Positions 1-7,729 of a DNA stretch of 64,000 nucleotides are shown in pieces; the first letter of the stretch is position 1; every line of letters begins with the position of its first letter. This stretch comes from Nocardioides cremeus (GTDB lineage: Bacteria > Actinomycetota > Actinomycetes > Propionibacteriales > Nocardioidaceae): contig NZ_JAULSC010000004.1 in the NCBI RefSeq assembly GCF_030518195.1, positions 186,001-250,000 on the forward strand, given 5' to 3'. Under the pieces are notes generated by a model, which searched no databases, was not told the DNA's origin, and saw only the letters and a program-made list of their open reading frames with translations. Both the position numbers and the translations under genes were made by a program.

Positions 1-695
1 ACCTCGGCGGGGTCGCCCTCCTCCATGATCACGCCCTCGTCCATGAAGACGAGCTTGTCGCCGACCTCACGGGCGAAGCCCATCTCGTGGGTCACCACCA
101 TCATGGTCATGCCCTCGGAGGCCAGCGACTTCATCACCGCGAGCACGTCGCCGACGAGCTCGGGGTCCAGGGCGCTGGTCGGCTCGTCGAAGAGCATCAG
201 GTCGGGGTCCATCGACAGCGCCCGGGCGATGGCGACGCGCTGCTGCTGGCCGCCGGAGAGGTGGGCGGGGTAGGCGTCGGCCTTGTCCTCGAGCCCCACC
301 CTGGCCAGGTTCTTCAGCGCGCACTTCTCGGCCTCGGCCTTGCCGCGCTTCTTGACCCGGCGCTGGGCCAGGGTCAGGTTGGCGGTGACGGTCAGGTGCG
401 GGAAGAGGTTGAAGGACTGGAAGACCATCCCGATCCGCGAGCGCACGTCGTTGAGGTCGGTCTCGGGGTCGCTCATGTCGACGCCCTCGACCAGCACCCG
501 CCCCTTGGTGGGCACCTCGAGCTGGTTGACGCAGCGCAGCAGCGTCGACTTGCCCGAGCCGGAGGGGCCGATCACGCAGACCACCTCGCCGTCGTCGACG
601 TGGAAGTCGATGCCCTTGAGCACCTCGTTGTCGCCGAACGACTTGTGCAGCTGCTGGACGTCGATCGCGTGCTCGTAGGCAGGTGTGCTCGTCAC
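1..695 (-). CDS. Polar amino-acid ABC transporter ATP-binding subunit (3' end outside window)
   Basis: ATPase that would drive uptake of a polar amino acid such as glutamate or glutamine on the inner face of the membrane. The reading frame starts with GTG at 695, four bases after the stop of the permease gene, and runs off the left edge. Walker [10 protein letters not shown] lies near residues 43-51, followed by the signature LSGGQQQR, Walker B with DEPTSALD and a switch histidine in VVTHEMG. The GluA/GlnQ-type family is usually about 240-250 residues, so only the last 10-20 are missing. It forms one operon with the permease and lipoprotein genes upstream. The exact substrate is not determined. 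Confidence 0.93.
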   Translation of the reverse strand, partial: MTSTPAYEHAIDVQQLHKSFGDNEVLKGIDFHVDDGEVVCVIGPSGSGKSTLLRCVNQLEVPTKGRVLVEGVDMSDPETDLNDVRSRIGMVFQSFNLFPHLTVTANLTLAQRRVKKRGKAEAEKCALKNLARVGLEDKADAYPAHLSGGQQQRVAIARALSMDPDLMLFDEPTSALDPELVGDVLAVMKSLASEGMTMMVVTHEMGFAREVGDKLVFMDEGVIMEEGDPAE

Positions 696-699
696 GGGT

Positions 700-1485
700 T
701 CAGCGTCCTCTCGCGCCGCGGCGCTCCATGTAGGCCACCAGCCGGGTCAGCGGCAGGGTGACGGCCAGGTACATCAGGGCCGCGATCGTCAGCGGCGTCG
801 AGTTGCCGACCGAGGAGACACCGTCGCGGGCGAAGGTGGTCAGCTCCTGCTGCGACAGCGCCATGCCGGCGATGAACAGCAGCGAGGTGTCCTTGATCAG
901 CACCACCAGCTCGTTGGTCAGCGGGGGGATCACGATCCGGAAGGCCTGGGGAAGCACCACCGAGACCATCGTCCACCCGGCCGGCATGCCGAGGGAGTGC
1001 GCCGCCTCGACCTGCCCCTTCGGGACCGCCTGGATGCCCGCGCGGATCGTCTCGGCGATGTAGGCGGCCGAGACGATGATCAGCGCGAGCAGACCGGCGC
1101 CCGCGCTGCCGCCGGGCGGTCGCCACTGGAAGGCGATCGGCACCGCGAAGGCGAACGTGAAGATCACCAGCAGGGCGGGCAGGCCGCGGAAGAACTCGAT
1201 GTAGGCCGTCGCGACCCACCGGTAGGGCGCCACCGGCGAGAGCTTCATCAGCGCCAGCACGAGGCCCAGCACCATGCCGCCGGCGAAGGCGATCGCGGTG
1301 TAGATGATCGTGTTCTTCGCCGCGATGACGACCACGTCGGGGAAGAGCTCCCGGGCGATCTCGACGTTGAAGAAGGCCTTCTGGATGGCCGGCCAGTCGG
1401 CGGCCAGGACCAGCGCGGCGACGGCGGCCACGAAGATCGCGTACATCACCCCGCGGGTCAGGCGGGTCTTCGTGGTCCTCTTCAC
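700..1485 (-). CDS. Amino-acid ABC transporter permease (HisM/GluC type)
   Basis: Membrane permease of the polar amino-acid transporter. It has about five or six hydrophobic segments, the first near residues 14-30. The cytoplasmic EAA loop is recognisable in [15 protein letters not shown], which contacts the ATPase. The GTG start at 1485 is preceded by GAGGAG. The 261-residue length fits a single-permease system. It lies between the lipoprotein gene and the ATPase gene on the same strand. Only one permease is present, so a homodimer is likely. Confidence 0.92.
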   Translation of the reverse strand: MKRTTKTRLTRGVMYAIFVAAVAALVLAADWPAIQKAFFNVEIARELFPDVVVIAAKNTIIYTAIAFAGGMVLGLVLALMKLSPVAPYRWVATAYIEFFRGLPALLVIFTFAFAVPIAFQWRPPGGSAGAGLLALIIVSAAYIAETIRAGIQAVPKGQVEAAHSLGMPAGWTMVSVVLPQAFRIVIPPLTNELVVLIKDTSLLFIAGMALSQQELTTFARDGVSSVGNSTPLTIAALMYLAVTLPLTRLVAYMERRGARGR

Positions 1486-1532
1486 GAGGGACTCCTCAAC
1501 GGTTCGTTGCTACGGACGAGGACGCCGCGGCG

Positions 1533-2327
1533 TCAGGAGTCGGAGAAGTACTTCTCGTAGATGGTGTCGTACTCGCCGCTGTCGCGGAGCTCCTGGAGGT
1601 TCTCGTTGATGGCCTCGAGGAGGTCCTCGCTGCCCTCCTCCTTGACCGCGAAGCCGTAGGACTCGTCGGTGTCGTACTCCTCGACGATCTCGTAGGCGCC
1701 GTCCTCGGTGTGGTCGAGGTTGACCGGGAGGTCCTGCAGGACCGCCGCGACGCCGCCGGAGTTCAGGGCCGCGTAGAGCTCGGCGTCGCTGGGGAAGGAG
1801 ACCAGCTCGGCGCCTTCGGGCACGTTGTCCTGGGCGTACTGCGCTCCGGTGGTGCCCTGCTGGACGCCGACCTTCTCGCCGTCGAGGTCGTCGATGGAGG
1901 CGATGTCGCCGCCGGCCTCGGCCAGCAGCGACTGCTTGGAGTCGTAGTAGGGGTCGGAGAAGTCGAGGTTCTGCTCGCGCTCCTCGGTGATCGTCATCGC
2001 GCTGGCCACCATGTCGCACTGCCCGGCGGCCAGGGACGCACCGCTCTGCAGGCCGTCGAAGCCGGCGTCCTTGACGGTGACCTCGAGGTCCATCCCGGCG
2101 GCGATCGCGTCGACGATCTCCATGTCGAAGCCGGTGTATCCGGTCGGCGAGGAGTCGTCGGGGTACTCGAACGGCTTGTACGGCGCGTCGGTGCACACCG
2201 TGAGCTGACCGGCCGAGATCAGCTCCGGCTCACCTTCGGCGGCCTCGGGCTCGTCCGACCCGCAGGCGGACAGGCTCAGCGCGAGGGCGGTGGCCACGGA
2301 CAGGGTCTTCAGTGCCTGGGACTTCAC
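1533..2327 (-). CDS. Extracellular amino-acid-binding lipoprotein (SBP family 3)
   Basis: Ligand-binding lipoprotein of the ABC system. A signal peptide ends in the lipobox LSAC with the lipidated Cys at residue 22. The mature domain shows the family-3 pattern LTVCTDAPYKPFEY near its start, then GFDMEIVDAIA and TITEEREQNLDFSDPYY. GTG at 2327 is preceded by GAGGAG. It is the first gene of the operon, as is usual for the binding protein. Ligand identity (Glu, Gln or Arg) is not decided by the sequence. Confidence 0.93.
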   Translation of the reverse strand: MKSQALKTLSVATALALSLSACGSDEPEAAEGEPELISAGQLTVCTDAPYKPFEYPDDSSPTGYTGFDMEIVDAIAAGMDLEVTVKDAGFDGLQSGASLAAGQCDMVASAMTITEEREQNLDFSDPYYDSKQSLLAEAGGDIASIDDLDGEKVGVQQGTTGAQYAQDNVPEGAELVSFPSDAELYAALNSGGVAAVLQDLPVNLDHTEDGAYEIVEEYDTDESYGFAVKEEGSEDLLEAINENLQELRDSGEYDTIYEKYFSDS

Positions 2328-2438
2328 TCCTCGATCCTAACCCCGCACCGAGCCCGGAAGGCCGCCCGGGACCGGCCGCGGGCAGGGGGGACCATCCCCT
2401 CTCCCGGAGCGCACCCGGTGTCCGGCGACAATGATCCC

Positions 2439-2843
2439 GTGAACCCCGAGCGTCGCGCCGCCATCGTCCAGACCGTCCTCGACCTGCCGCTGCACCGTTC
2501 CCTCGGGTTGCGCCTGGCCGTCGACGGCGACCCCGCGGCCGGTGTCGAGATGGCGGTCTCGGAGGCCACGACCAACCCGTCCGCCGTGCTCCACGGCGGG
2601 CTCGTGCCGCTGCTCCTCGACGTGACCTGCTTCCTGCGGCTGCTCGACTCGCTGCCCGAGGGGTCGCACGCCGTGACCGTGAGCTCGACGGCCTCGGTCA
2701 TCGCCGCCGCCCGCGACGGCGAGGTCGTGCGCTGCACCGCCCGGGTCGACCGGCTCGGCCGCACCCACGCGTTCCTCTCCGGTGAGCTGAGGGTGGGCGA
2801 CAAGGTCGTCGCGACCGGACAGGTGGTCAAGGCCGTCGTCTGA
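2439..2843 (+). CDS. PaaI-type hotdog thioesterase
   Basis: A 134-residue hotdog-fold protein that probably hydrolyses an acyl- or aryl-acyl-CoA. The segment LHGGLVPLLLDV near residues 50-61 is the typical hotdog helix of PaaI/YbgC-like thioesterases. The C-terminal half carries the usual long beta-strands. GTG at 2439 is chosen because the nearby ATG at 2431 reads straight into a stop. It is divergent from the amino-acid transporter and has no partner gene, so the substrate is unknown. Confidence 0.75.
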   Translation: MNPERRAAIVQTVLDLPLHRSLGLRLAVDGDPAAGVEMAVSEATTNPSAVLHGGLVPLLLDVTCFLRLLDSLPEGSHAVTVSSTASVIAAARDGEVVRCTARVDRLGRTHAFLSGELRVGDKVVATGQVVKAVV

Positions 2844-2919
2844 GGAGACGACGGCTGGCGCCGTGCGGTCGACAGCCTGAGGCCGATGTGCCGCGACCAC
2901 GAGGATGTGGCCCGAAGAT

Positions 2920-3444
2920 CTACGCGCGCGGGTCCGGGTCGTAGAGGACTGCCAAGCGGCCCCCGGGGTCCAGTTCCCGCAACAAGGCATCGCCGATCTC
3001 GTGCAGTCGTTGGACCTGGGTGGGCGTCAGGGGGTCGAGGACGTGGCGGCGGACGGTCTCGACGTGTCCGGGGGCGGCGGCCACCACCGTCTCCCAGCCA
3101 TCTGCGGTGAGGTGCGCGTCGGTGGCTCGACCGTCGTCCGGGCACGGACGCCTCTCGACGAGCCCGCGCTCCTCCAGGCGGCGTACGACGTGAGAGAGCC
3201 GGGGCAGCGTGGCGTTGGTGCACTGCGCGAGCGCCGTCATCCGCATCACCCGCTCCGGGGCCTCCGAGAGCATGGCCATCACCAGGTACTCGAAGTGGGT
3301 CAGTCCCGACGTCCTGCGCAGCTGGCCGTCCAGCACCCCGGGCAGCAGCTCGACCACGGCCACCAGTCGTAGCCAGGCCGCCCGCTCGTCCGCGCTCAGC
3401 CACTGGGTCTCGTCCACGGGCCCATCGTAACGTTTGGTTGTCAC
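2920..3444 (-). CDS. MarR-family transcriptional regulator
   Basis: Winged-helix repressor of about 174 residues. The HTH region covers SGLTHFEYLVMAMLSEAP to the recognition helix NATLPRLSHVVRRLEERGLV, followed by the wing (RRPCPDDGRATDAHLT). The GTG start at 3444 lies inside a small palindrome, which suggests autoregulation. It is divergent from the VOC-hydrolase-hydratase operon and most likely controls it in response to an aromatic acid or phenol. Confidence 0.9.
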   Translation of the reverse strand: MTTKRYDGPVDETQWLSADERAAWLRLVAVVELLPGVLDGQLRRTSGLTHFEYLVMAMLSEAPERVMRMTALAQCTNATLPRLSHVVRRLEERGLVERRPCPDDGRATDAHLTADGWETVVAAAPGHVETVRRHVLDPLTPTQVQRLHEIGDALLRELDPGGRLAVLYDPDPRA

Positions 3445-3486
3445 AACAACTTAATACTGTAGGGTGATGGTTGAAACTACAACCAT
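3437..3486. promoter_or_regulatory. Two palindromes between marR-type gene and VOC operon
   Basis: Two inverted repeats are visible. GTTGTCACAAC at 3437-3447 overlaps the GTG start of the regulator. ATGGTTG-AAACTA-CAACCAT at 3467-3486 has perfect 7-bp arms and ends 13 bp before the ATG of the VOC gene. Spacing and position fit MarR operators that act on both divergent promoters. Binding is inferred. Confidence 0.6.
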
Positions 3487-3499
3487 TCAGGAGTGCGCC

Positions 3500-4009
3500 A
3501 TGACCGTCAGTGCCGTCCGCCTCAACCACGCCGTGCTGTTCGTGGCCGACCTCGAGCGCAGCCTCGACTTCTACAAGGCCGCCTTCGACATGGAGGTCGT
3601 GGCCCGAGAGCCGCGGGCCAACGCCGCCTTCTTGAGGCTGCCCCGGTCCGGGAACCACCACGACCTCGGCCTCTTCGGGGTCGGCGCGCAGCCGCCCCGA
3701 CCGCGCGGCGCGCTGGGGCTCTACCACCTGGCCTGGCAGGTCGACACCATCGAGGACCTGGAGGCGGCGCGACTGACCCTGGCCGAGCTCGGCGCCTTCA
3801 CCGGCGACTCCAGCCACGGTGCGACCAAGAGCGTCTACGCCGCCGACCCCGACGGCAACGAGTTCGAGGTGATGTGGATGCTGCCCAAGGCGGAGTGGGG
3901 CGCCTACGCCAACGCCGCACCCATCGAGCACCTCGACCTGGCCGGGGAGGTACGCCGCTGGGGTGGCGTGCGCACCGCCGGTGAGCTGGTGCCCCTGGAT
4001 GCGCGATGA
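3500..4009 (+). CDS. VOC-family extradiol-dioxygenase-like protein
   Basis: Vicinal-oxygen-chelate protein of 169 residues. Metal ligands expected in this fold are visible as His in RLNHAVLF near the start, His in LYHLAWQV in the second half, and Glu in GNEFEVMW. The DPDGNEFEV motif is typical of catechol 2,3-dioxygenase-like single-domain proteins. The ATG at 3500 follows CAGGAG. An upstream in-frame GTG at 3464 would run through the operator, so it was not chosen. It is translationally coupled to a hydrolase and a hydratase, which supports ring cleavage as its role. Confidence 0.8.
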   Translation: MTVSAVRLNHAVLFVADLERSLDFYKAAFDMEVVAREPRANAAFLRLPRSGNHHDLGLFGVGAQPPRPRGALGLYHLAWQVDTIEDLEAARLTLAELGAFTGDSSHGATKSVYAADPDGNEFEVMWMLPKAEWGAYANAAPIEHLDLAGEVRRWGGVRTAGELVPLDAR

Positions 4010-4671
4010 GTGCGGCAGCGTTGCTCGCTCCCGTGTGCGCACACGGCAAGGGGGACGACCAGGCCCTGCCGCTGGTCGTCCTGCTGCACGGCCGCGGTGC
4101 GGACGAGTCCGAGATCGTCCGGCTCGCCGACCACCTGCCTGACGGAGCCCAGTACGTCGCCCTGCGCGCACCGATCGCCGAGAACGGGGGGTTCGCGTGG
4201 TTCGCCAACCGTGGCATCGGGCGCCCCGTGGCCGAGTCGCTGCGCAGCACGATGGACTGGTTCCGGGCGTGGCTCGACGAGGTCGCGCCACCTGGTCGCC
4301 CCGTGCTGCTGGTGGGCTTCAGCGGCGGCGCCGCCTTCGCCGGAGGCTTGGTGCTCGACGACCGTCCGGCGTACGCCGGGGCTGCCGTGCTGCACGGGAC
4401 CCTCCCGTTCGAGGCGGGTCTCCCCGTCGACGACGGCCGACTGGCCGGCCTGCCCGTCTTCCTCGCGCACAGCGACGAGGACCATGTGATCCCCCGCGAC
4501 CTGCTCGACCGGACCTGGGAGTACCTCCTGACCCAGTCGGGTGCGCACGTGCTGGCCCACCGGGTCGCCGGCGGGCACCAGGTGACCCCCGAGACCGTCG
4601 GCGAGCTGGCCGGATGGATCTCGCGCACCCTCTCGATCGCTGACGGCGCGTCGAGCGGAGCGACACGATGA
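4006..4671 (+). CDS. Alpha/beta hydrolase (phospholipase/carboxylesterase type)
   Basis: Serine hydrolase of 221 residues. It has the N-terminal LLHGRGADESE oxyanion segment, the nucleophile elbow GFSGG near residues 104-108, an Asp in AHSDEDHVIP and a His in VAGGHQVTP. The ATG overlaps the stop of the VOC gene (ATGA). In this operon it most plausibly cleaves a C-C or ester bond of a ring-cleavage product. Its closest family is the carboxylesterase/YpfH group rather than classic meta-cleavage hydrolases, so the exact substrate is uncertain. Confidence 0.85.
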   Translation: MSAAALLAPVCAHGKGDDQALPLVVLLHGRGADESEIVRLADHLPDGAQYVALRAPIAENGGFAWFANRGIGRPVAESLRSTMDWFRAWLDEVAPPGRPVLLVGFSGGAAFAGGLVLDDRPAYAGAAVLHGTLPFEAGLPVDDGRLAGLPVFLAHSDEDHVIPRDLLDRTWEYLLTQSGAHVLAHRVAGGHQVTPETVGELAGWISRTLSIADGASSGATR

Positions 4672-5438
4672 AGCCCGCCGCCGCCGAGGCCGCCCTGCGA
4701 GCGGCTCGTGAGTCGCAGGGCCACCTGGCCCCGTTCACCGACACCCACCCCCACCTCGACGAGGCGTGGGGCTACACCGTGCAGGGACTCGACCGCGCGC
4801 ACCGCCTCGCATCCGGGGAGAGGGTCGTGGGGGCCAAGCTCGGCCTGACCAGCACGGCCAAGCAGACCCGCATGAACGTCGCCCAGCCGGTGGTCGGCTT
4901 CCTCACCGACGCCATGCAGGTCCACCCCGGCCGCGGTGCCCTGGACCATCGACGCTGGGCCCGGCCTCGCATCGAGCCCGAGATCGCCTTCATCACCGCC
5001 ACCGACCTGGCCGAGCCCCTCGACCTCGATCGGGCGCACGCAGCCGTCGAGAGCGTCGCCGTGGCTGCAGAGGTCATCGACTCCAGGTTCGCGGACTTCC
5101 GGTTCCGCCTGCCCGACGTGCTGGCCGACAACACCAGCGCAGCCGGCTTCGTCGTCGGACCGCCACGCCACCTCGACGATCCCGACGCGCTGGTCGGCCT
5201 CGACTGCCATCTCGAGGTCGACGACCGGATCGTGCAGCGGGCCACCGGAGCGGCCATCCTCGGCCATCCCCTGCGGGCGCTCGTGCGGTTGTCCGAGCAC
5301 ATGGCGCGGCAAGGCGCGATCCTGCCCGCGGGCTCGGTGGTGCTGGCCGGCGCCCTGACCGACGCGGTCCCCCTCACCCCCGGCAGCCGCTACACCATCC
5401 GCATGGGCCCGTTGGGTGAGCTGTCGCTCGACGCCTGA
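4668..5438 (+). CDS. 2-oxopent-4-enoate hydratase / 4-oxalocrotonate decarboxylase family protein
   Basis: 256-residue member of the FAH/MhpD-like family that hydrates 2-hydroxypentadienoate or decarboxylates oxalocrotonate in meta-cleavage pathways. Family features include GAKLGLTS near residue 60, the metal-binding EPEIAFI segment, and LADNTSAAGFVVG. It overlaps the hydrolase stop by 4 bp. With the VOC protein and hydrolase it makes a three-gene lower meta-pathway. It is the last gene before the island junction, so in an empty chromosome it would lie next to tRNA-Arg. Confidence 0.87.
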   Translation: MKPAAAEAALRAARESQGHLAPFTDTHPHLDEAWGYTVQGLDRAHRLASGERVVGAKLGLTSTAKQTRMNVAQPVVGFLTDAMQVHPGRGALDHRRWARPRIEPEIAFITATDLAEPLDLDRAHAAVESVAVAAEVIDSRFADFRFRLPDVLADNTSAAGFVVGPPRHLDDPDALVGLDCHLEVDDRIVQRATGAAILGHPLRALVRLSEHMARQGAILPAGSVVLAGALTDAVPLTPGSRYTIRMGPLGELSLDA

Positions 5439-5486
5439 TCCGTCAGCCGGCGCCCTCGGCAGAGCCCTCGGCGTCGCCGGAAGTGG

Positions 5487-5609
5487 CCCCAAGCCAGGGC
5501 GTCGCACAAGCAGAACAGCCGCTGACCCGTGTCTTGCCAGGTCAGCGGCTGTTCGTGTCTTGCGCGCCTGTAGGGATTCGAACCCCAAACCTTCTGATCC
5601 GTAGTCAGA
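5487..5609 (-). repeat. Left island attachment repeat with orphan tRNA-Arg 3' end
   Basis: Copy 1 of the 123-bp direct repeat. Bases 5564-5609 reproduce the acceptor 3' strand, T-arm, variable loop and most of the anticodon arm of tRNA-Arg(ACG); identity stops inside the anticodon stem (cagaC here, cagaT in the true gene). Bases 5515-5553 form a hairpin with arms around AGCCGCTGAC / GTCAGCGGCT, the presumed original tRNA terminator. The only mismatch to copy 2 is A at 5525 (C at 54532), so the stem is perfect only here. Confidence 0.9.
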
Positions 5610-5658
5610 CTATTGACCGCTCGGATGGGTCTGCTGCACGAACTGGTGACAGGTTGGG

Positions 5659-6546
5659 TTAGGCCGCCTGGGTGGCGGTTGTGGTCATGATCAGTTCGTA
5701 TTCGACTGGGGTCAACCGGCCGAGAGCGGCTTGGCGACGGCGGCGGTGGTAGGTCCTTTCGATCCAGGTGACGATCGCGATTCGCAGCTCTTCGCGGGTG
5801 TTCCAGACGCGGCGGTCGAGGACGTTCTTCTGCAGCAACGAGAAGAACGACTCCATCGCGGCGTTGTCGCCGGCGGCGCCGACTCGTCCCATCGAGCCGA
5901 CCATCTGGTGGCGGTTGAGCTGGTGGACCAGCTTCCTGGACCTGAATTGCGACCCGCGGTCGGTGTGCAGCACGCAGCCGGCCACATCGGCGCCCTCGGC
6001 TGCTCGGTGGGCTACGGCGTTGTTGAGGGCGGCGACGGCGATGCGGGATTTCATCCGTGAATCGATGGAGTAACCGACGATCCGGTTGGAGTAGACGTCC
6101 TTGATCGCGCAGACGTAGAGCTTGCCCTCACGGGTCCAGTGCTCGGTGATGTCGGCCAGCCACAGGGTGTTGGGTGCCGTGGCGCTGAAGTCTCGCTCGA
6201 CCAGGTCGTCATGGACCGGCGGTCCTGGCTTCTTGCCGTTGCGACCGCGCTTCTTCCCGAATACAGACCACCAGCCGAGGTCGGAGCAGATCTTCCACGC
6301 GGTGCGTTCAGCCATCTCCTCGCCTGCTTCACGCGCTTCGTCGAGCAGGAACCGGTAGCCGAACTCGGGGTCGTCACGGTGGGCGTCGAACAATGCGTTG
6401 GCGCGATAGGCGGCGACGAGTTCGGCGTCAGTGACCGGGCACTTCAGCCAGCGGTAATAGGGCTGGCGTGCGATCTTGAGGACCCGGCACGTCACCGCGA
6501 CGGGGACCCCGTCAGCGGCCAGCTCGCGGACGAGCGGGTACATCAT
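5659..6546 (-). CDS. IS3-family transposase OrfB (DDE catalytic subunit)
   Basis: 295-residue DDE transposase domain. The three catalytic acids are visible as Asp in LWLADITEH, Asp in LHTDRGSQF and Glu in DNAAMESFF. The N-terminal helical HTH_21-like part precedes the RNase H-like integrase core. ATG at 6546 lies in the -1 frame relative to orfA and is most likely read as an OrfAB fusion made by ribosomal frameshifting. The frame is open throughout, so the element may be active. Confidence 0.93.
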   Translation of the reverse strand: MMYPLVRELAADGVPVAVTCRVLKIARQPYYRWLKCPVTDAELVAAYRANALFDAHRDDPEFGYRFLLDEAREAGEEMAERTAWKICSDLGWWSVFGKKRGRNGKKPGPPVHDDLVERDFSATAPNTLWLADITEHWTREGKLYVCAIKDVYSNRIVGYSIDSRMKSRIAVAALNNAVAHRAAEGADVAGCVLHTDRGSQFRSRKLVHQLNRHQMVGSMGRVGAAGDNAAMESFFSLLQKNVLDRRVWNTREELRIAIVTWIERTYHRRRRQAALGRLTPVEYELIMTTTATQAA

Positions 6547-6836
6547 TTTCCCGGCAGGTGCGCCTGCGAGAGATAGGCCGCCGCCCGGCGAAGCACCTCG
6601 TTTTCCTGCTCGAGCAGCTTGATCCGCTTGTTCGCCTCACGAAGCGCATCGGACTCACTGCCCGACGTGGATGAGCCAGACGACCGGGTCGAGTTCCTCT
6701 CATCGATGGCCAGCCATCGTTTCAAGCACGACGCCGAGATCCCGAAGTCTTTCGCGACCTGGGCCATCGAGGCATCGGAGTCGCGGTAGACCCGGACCAC
6801 GTCCTCGCGGAACTCCTTGGGGAATGCCTTGGGCAT
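6543..6836 (-). CDS. IS3-family transposase OrfA (HTH subunit)
   Basis: 97-residue DNA-binding subunit. The HTH covers FREDVVRVYRDSDASMAQVAKDFGISASCLKRWL, and a leucine-zipper-like helix follows (ANKRIKLLEQENEVLRR). The start MPKAFPKEF at 6836 is chosen because it is the standard IS3 OrfA start; a longer frame begins at 6884 inside the terminal repeat. It ends with GGA AAA TGA, right at the frameshift heptamer. Confidence 0.9.
   Translation of the reverse strand: MPKAFPKEFREDVVRVYRDSDASMAQVAKDFGISASCLKRWLAIDERNSTRSSGSSTSGSESDALREANKRIKLLEQENEVLRRAAAYLSQAHLPGK
6546..6552 (-). promoter_or_regulatory. Programmed -1 frameshift heptamer between orfA and orfB
   Basis: The minus strand reads G GGA AAA immediately before the orfA stop TGA. 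It fits the X XXY YYZ slippery pattern in the orfA zero frame. After a -1 slip the next codon is ATG, the first codon of orfB, which gives a continuous OrfAB protein. IS3 elements are known to use such sites; slippage here is inferred. Confidence 0.7.
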
Positions 6837-6904
6837 GGTGCACATCCTTCCAGCGCCGACACATCGACGCAGATCCGATGTCACCTATTCGTGCAGCAGA
6901 CCCA

Positions 6905-7166
6905 CCTCGCGTATCGGGAGGCCATGTCGCCGCAGGGTGGCAATCCGCTGTCGTTCCAGCAGTGACAGGTAGCGGCCAGAGTGCTCGCGCTCGACTCGTC
7001 GCAGAGGTGGCAGGCCGCCGCGCTCGGCCCGCCACCGATACCCGGTCTTTCGACCGACGCCAACCAGTTTGCAGGCCTCCACCGTGCCAACCCCGGCCAG
7101 GATCAGCTGCCAGTACTCGTCCTCGAGTCCCAGTCGCCGCTTACGTCCTCGTCTTCCCATCGTCAT
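6905..7166 (-). pseudogene. IS30-type transposase, 5' fragment cut by the IS3 element
   Basis: Frame from 7166 encodes the N-terminal part of an actinobacterial IS30-like transposase: GRRGRKRRLGLEDEYWQL, VGTVEACKLVGVGRKTGYRW and YLSLLERQRIATLR. Native sequence stops at IREV; the next codons (GLLHE, stop at 6885) come from the inverted repeat of the IS3 element. About 300 C-terminal residues including the DDE core are missing and do not reappear beyond the other IS3 end, which implies a deletion. Confidence 0.8.
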
Positions 7167-7388
7167 GCCCCTTCATCTAGCAGGGGTGTTGCGACGTGGT
7201 CTGGAACCCGCCCGGCAGCAGGGGGTCAGTTTTCGGCCGGCGTTGACAGCTGCTACCAGGGTCCTGGCCGGGCGCATCAGACGGACAGCGGCATGCGCTC
7301 GACGAGTACCGAATCAGGTGCTGACCGGCCGGGCGGAACGCACCGGTAGTCTGCTCGCGGTAGTCGGCGACCGATCGCGGCAGCTTCC
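7167..7388. other. Gene-free stretch of mobile-element debris
   Basis: About 220 bp with no credible coding frame. It would contain the terminal region of the IS30-type element. The motif gggggtcagttttcggcc near 7225 looks like an end of another IS but no matching partner was found. Confidence 0.3.
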
Positions 7389-7637
7389 TCAGTCGTCGGT
7401 GACCCGGATGCCTGCATGCGCCTTGTAGCCCCGATTTGCGCTACTCAGGTTCGCGGTCAGCGCCTCGACCTAATGGGCATTGCGCAACCGGCCACCGGAG
7501 ATCCCTCGCGCCCCAGGGATGGCGCCCGCGATTTCCTGGACCAGGCCAGTGGCGTCCCGGTCGTCGCCCAGGACGAAGGCGTCGGTGTCGATGGAGGTGA
7601 CATCGGGGTCCTTCAGCAGCACCACTGAGACGTGTGG
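7389..7637 (-). pseudogene. fno: F420-dependent NADP reductase, 3' fragment with in-frame stop
   Basis: The minus strand reads VVLLKDPDVTSIDTDAFVLGDD, then IPGARGISGGRLRNAH, a TAG, then VEALTANLS and YKAHAGIRVTD before TGA at 7389. This is the conserved C-terminal third of NADPH:F420 oxidoreductases. The TAG replaces the Gln codon normally present after NAH. The N-terminal NADP-binding Rossmann part is absent. Position between IS debris and the first intact operon gene suggests a remnant of a larger F420 cassette. Confidence 0.7.
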
Positions 7638-7729
7638 GAGGCAGCGATGACGGTGGGCTCCGGGAGGACGGCACATGTCAGGTGGCCTGACCTGTCGACT
7701 CGGCCCCACGTCGCGAACCCGTGGCGCCG

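Larger units (their letters stand above)
5626..6904 (-). mobile_element. IS3-family insertion sequence, complete
   Basis: 1279-bp element with 25-bp terminal inverted repeats, 5626-5650 and 6880-6904, matching at 23 of 25 positions and starting TGGGTCTGCTGCACGAA. It encodes overlapping orfA and orfB on the minus strand with a programmed-frameshift heptamer. No target-site duplication is visible: the outer flanks are gga on the left and cct on the right. The right end lies inside an IS30-type transposase gene whose remainder is absent on the left side. Confidence 0.9.

Noticed and set aside
7223..7250. Possible end of an IS21-like element
   Set aside because: Only one end-like motif, no partner end and no transposase, so it is mentioned only as debris.
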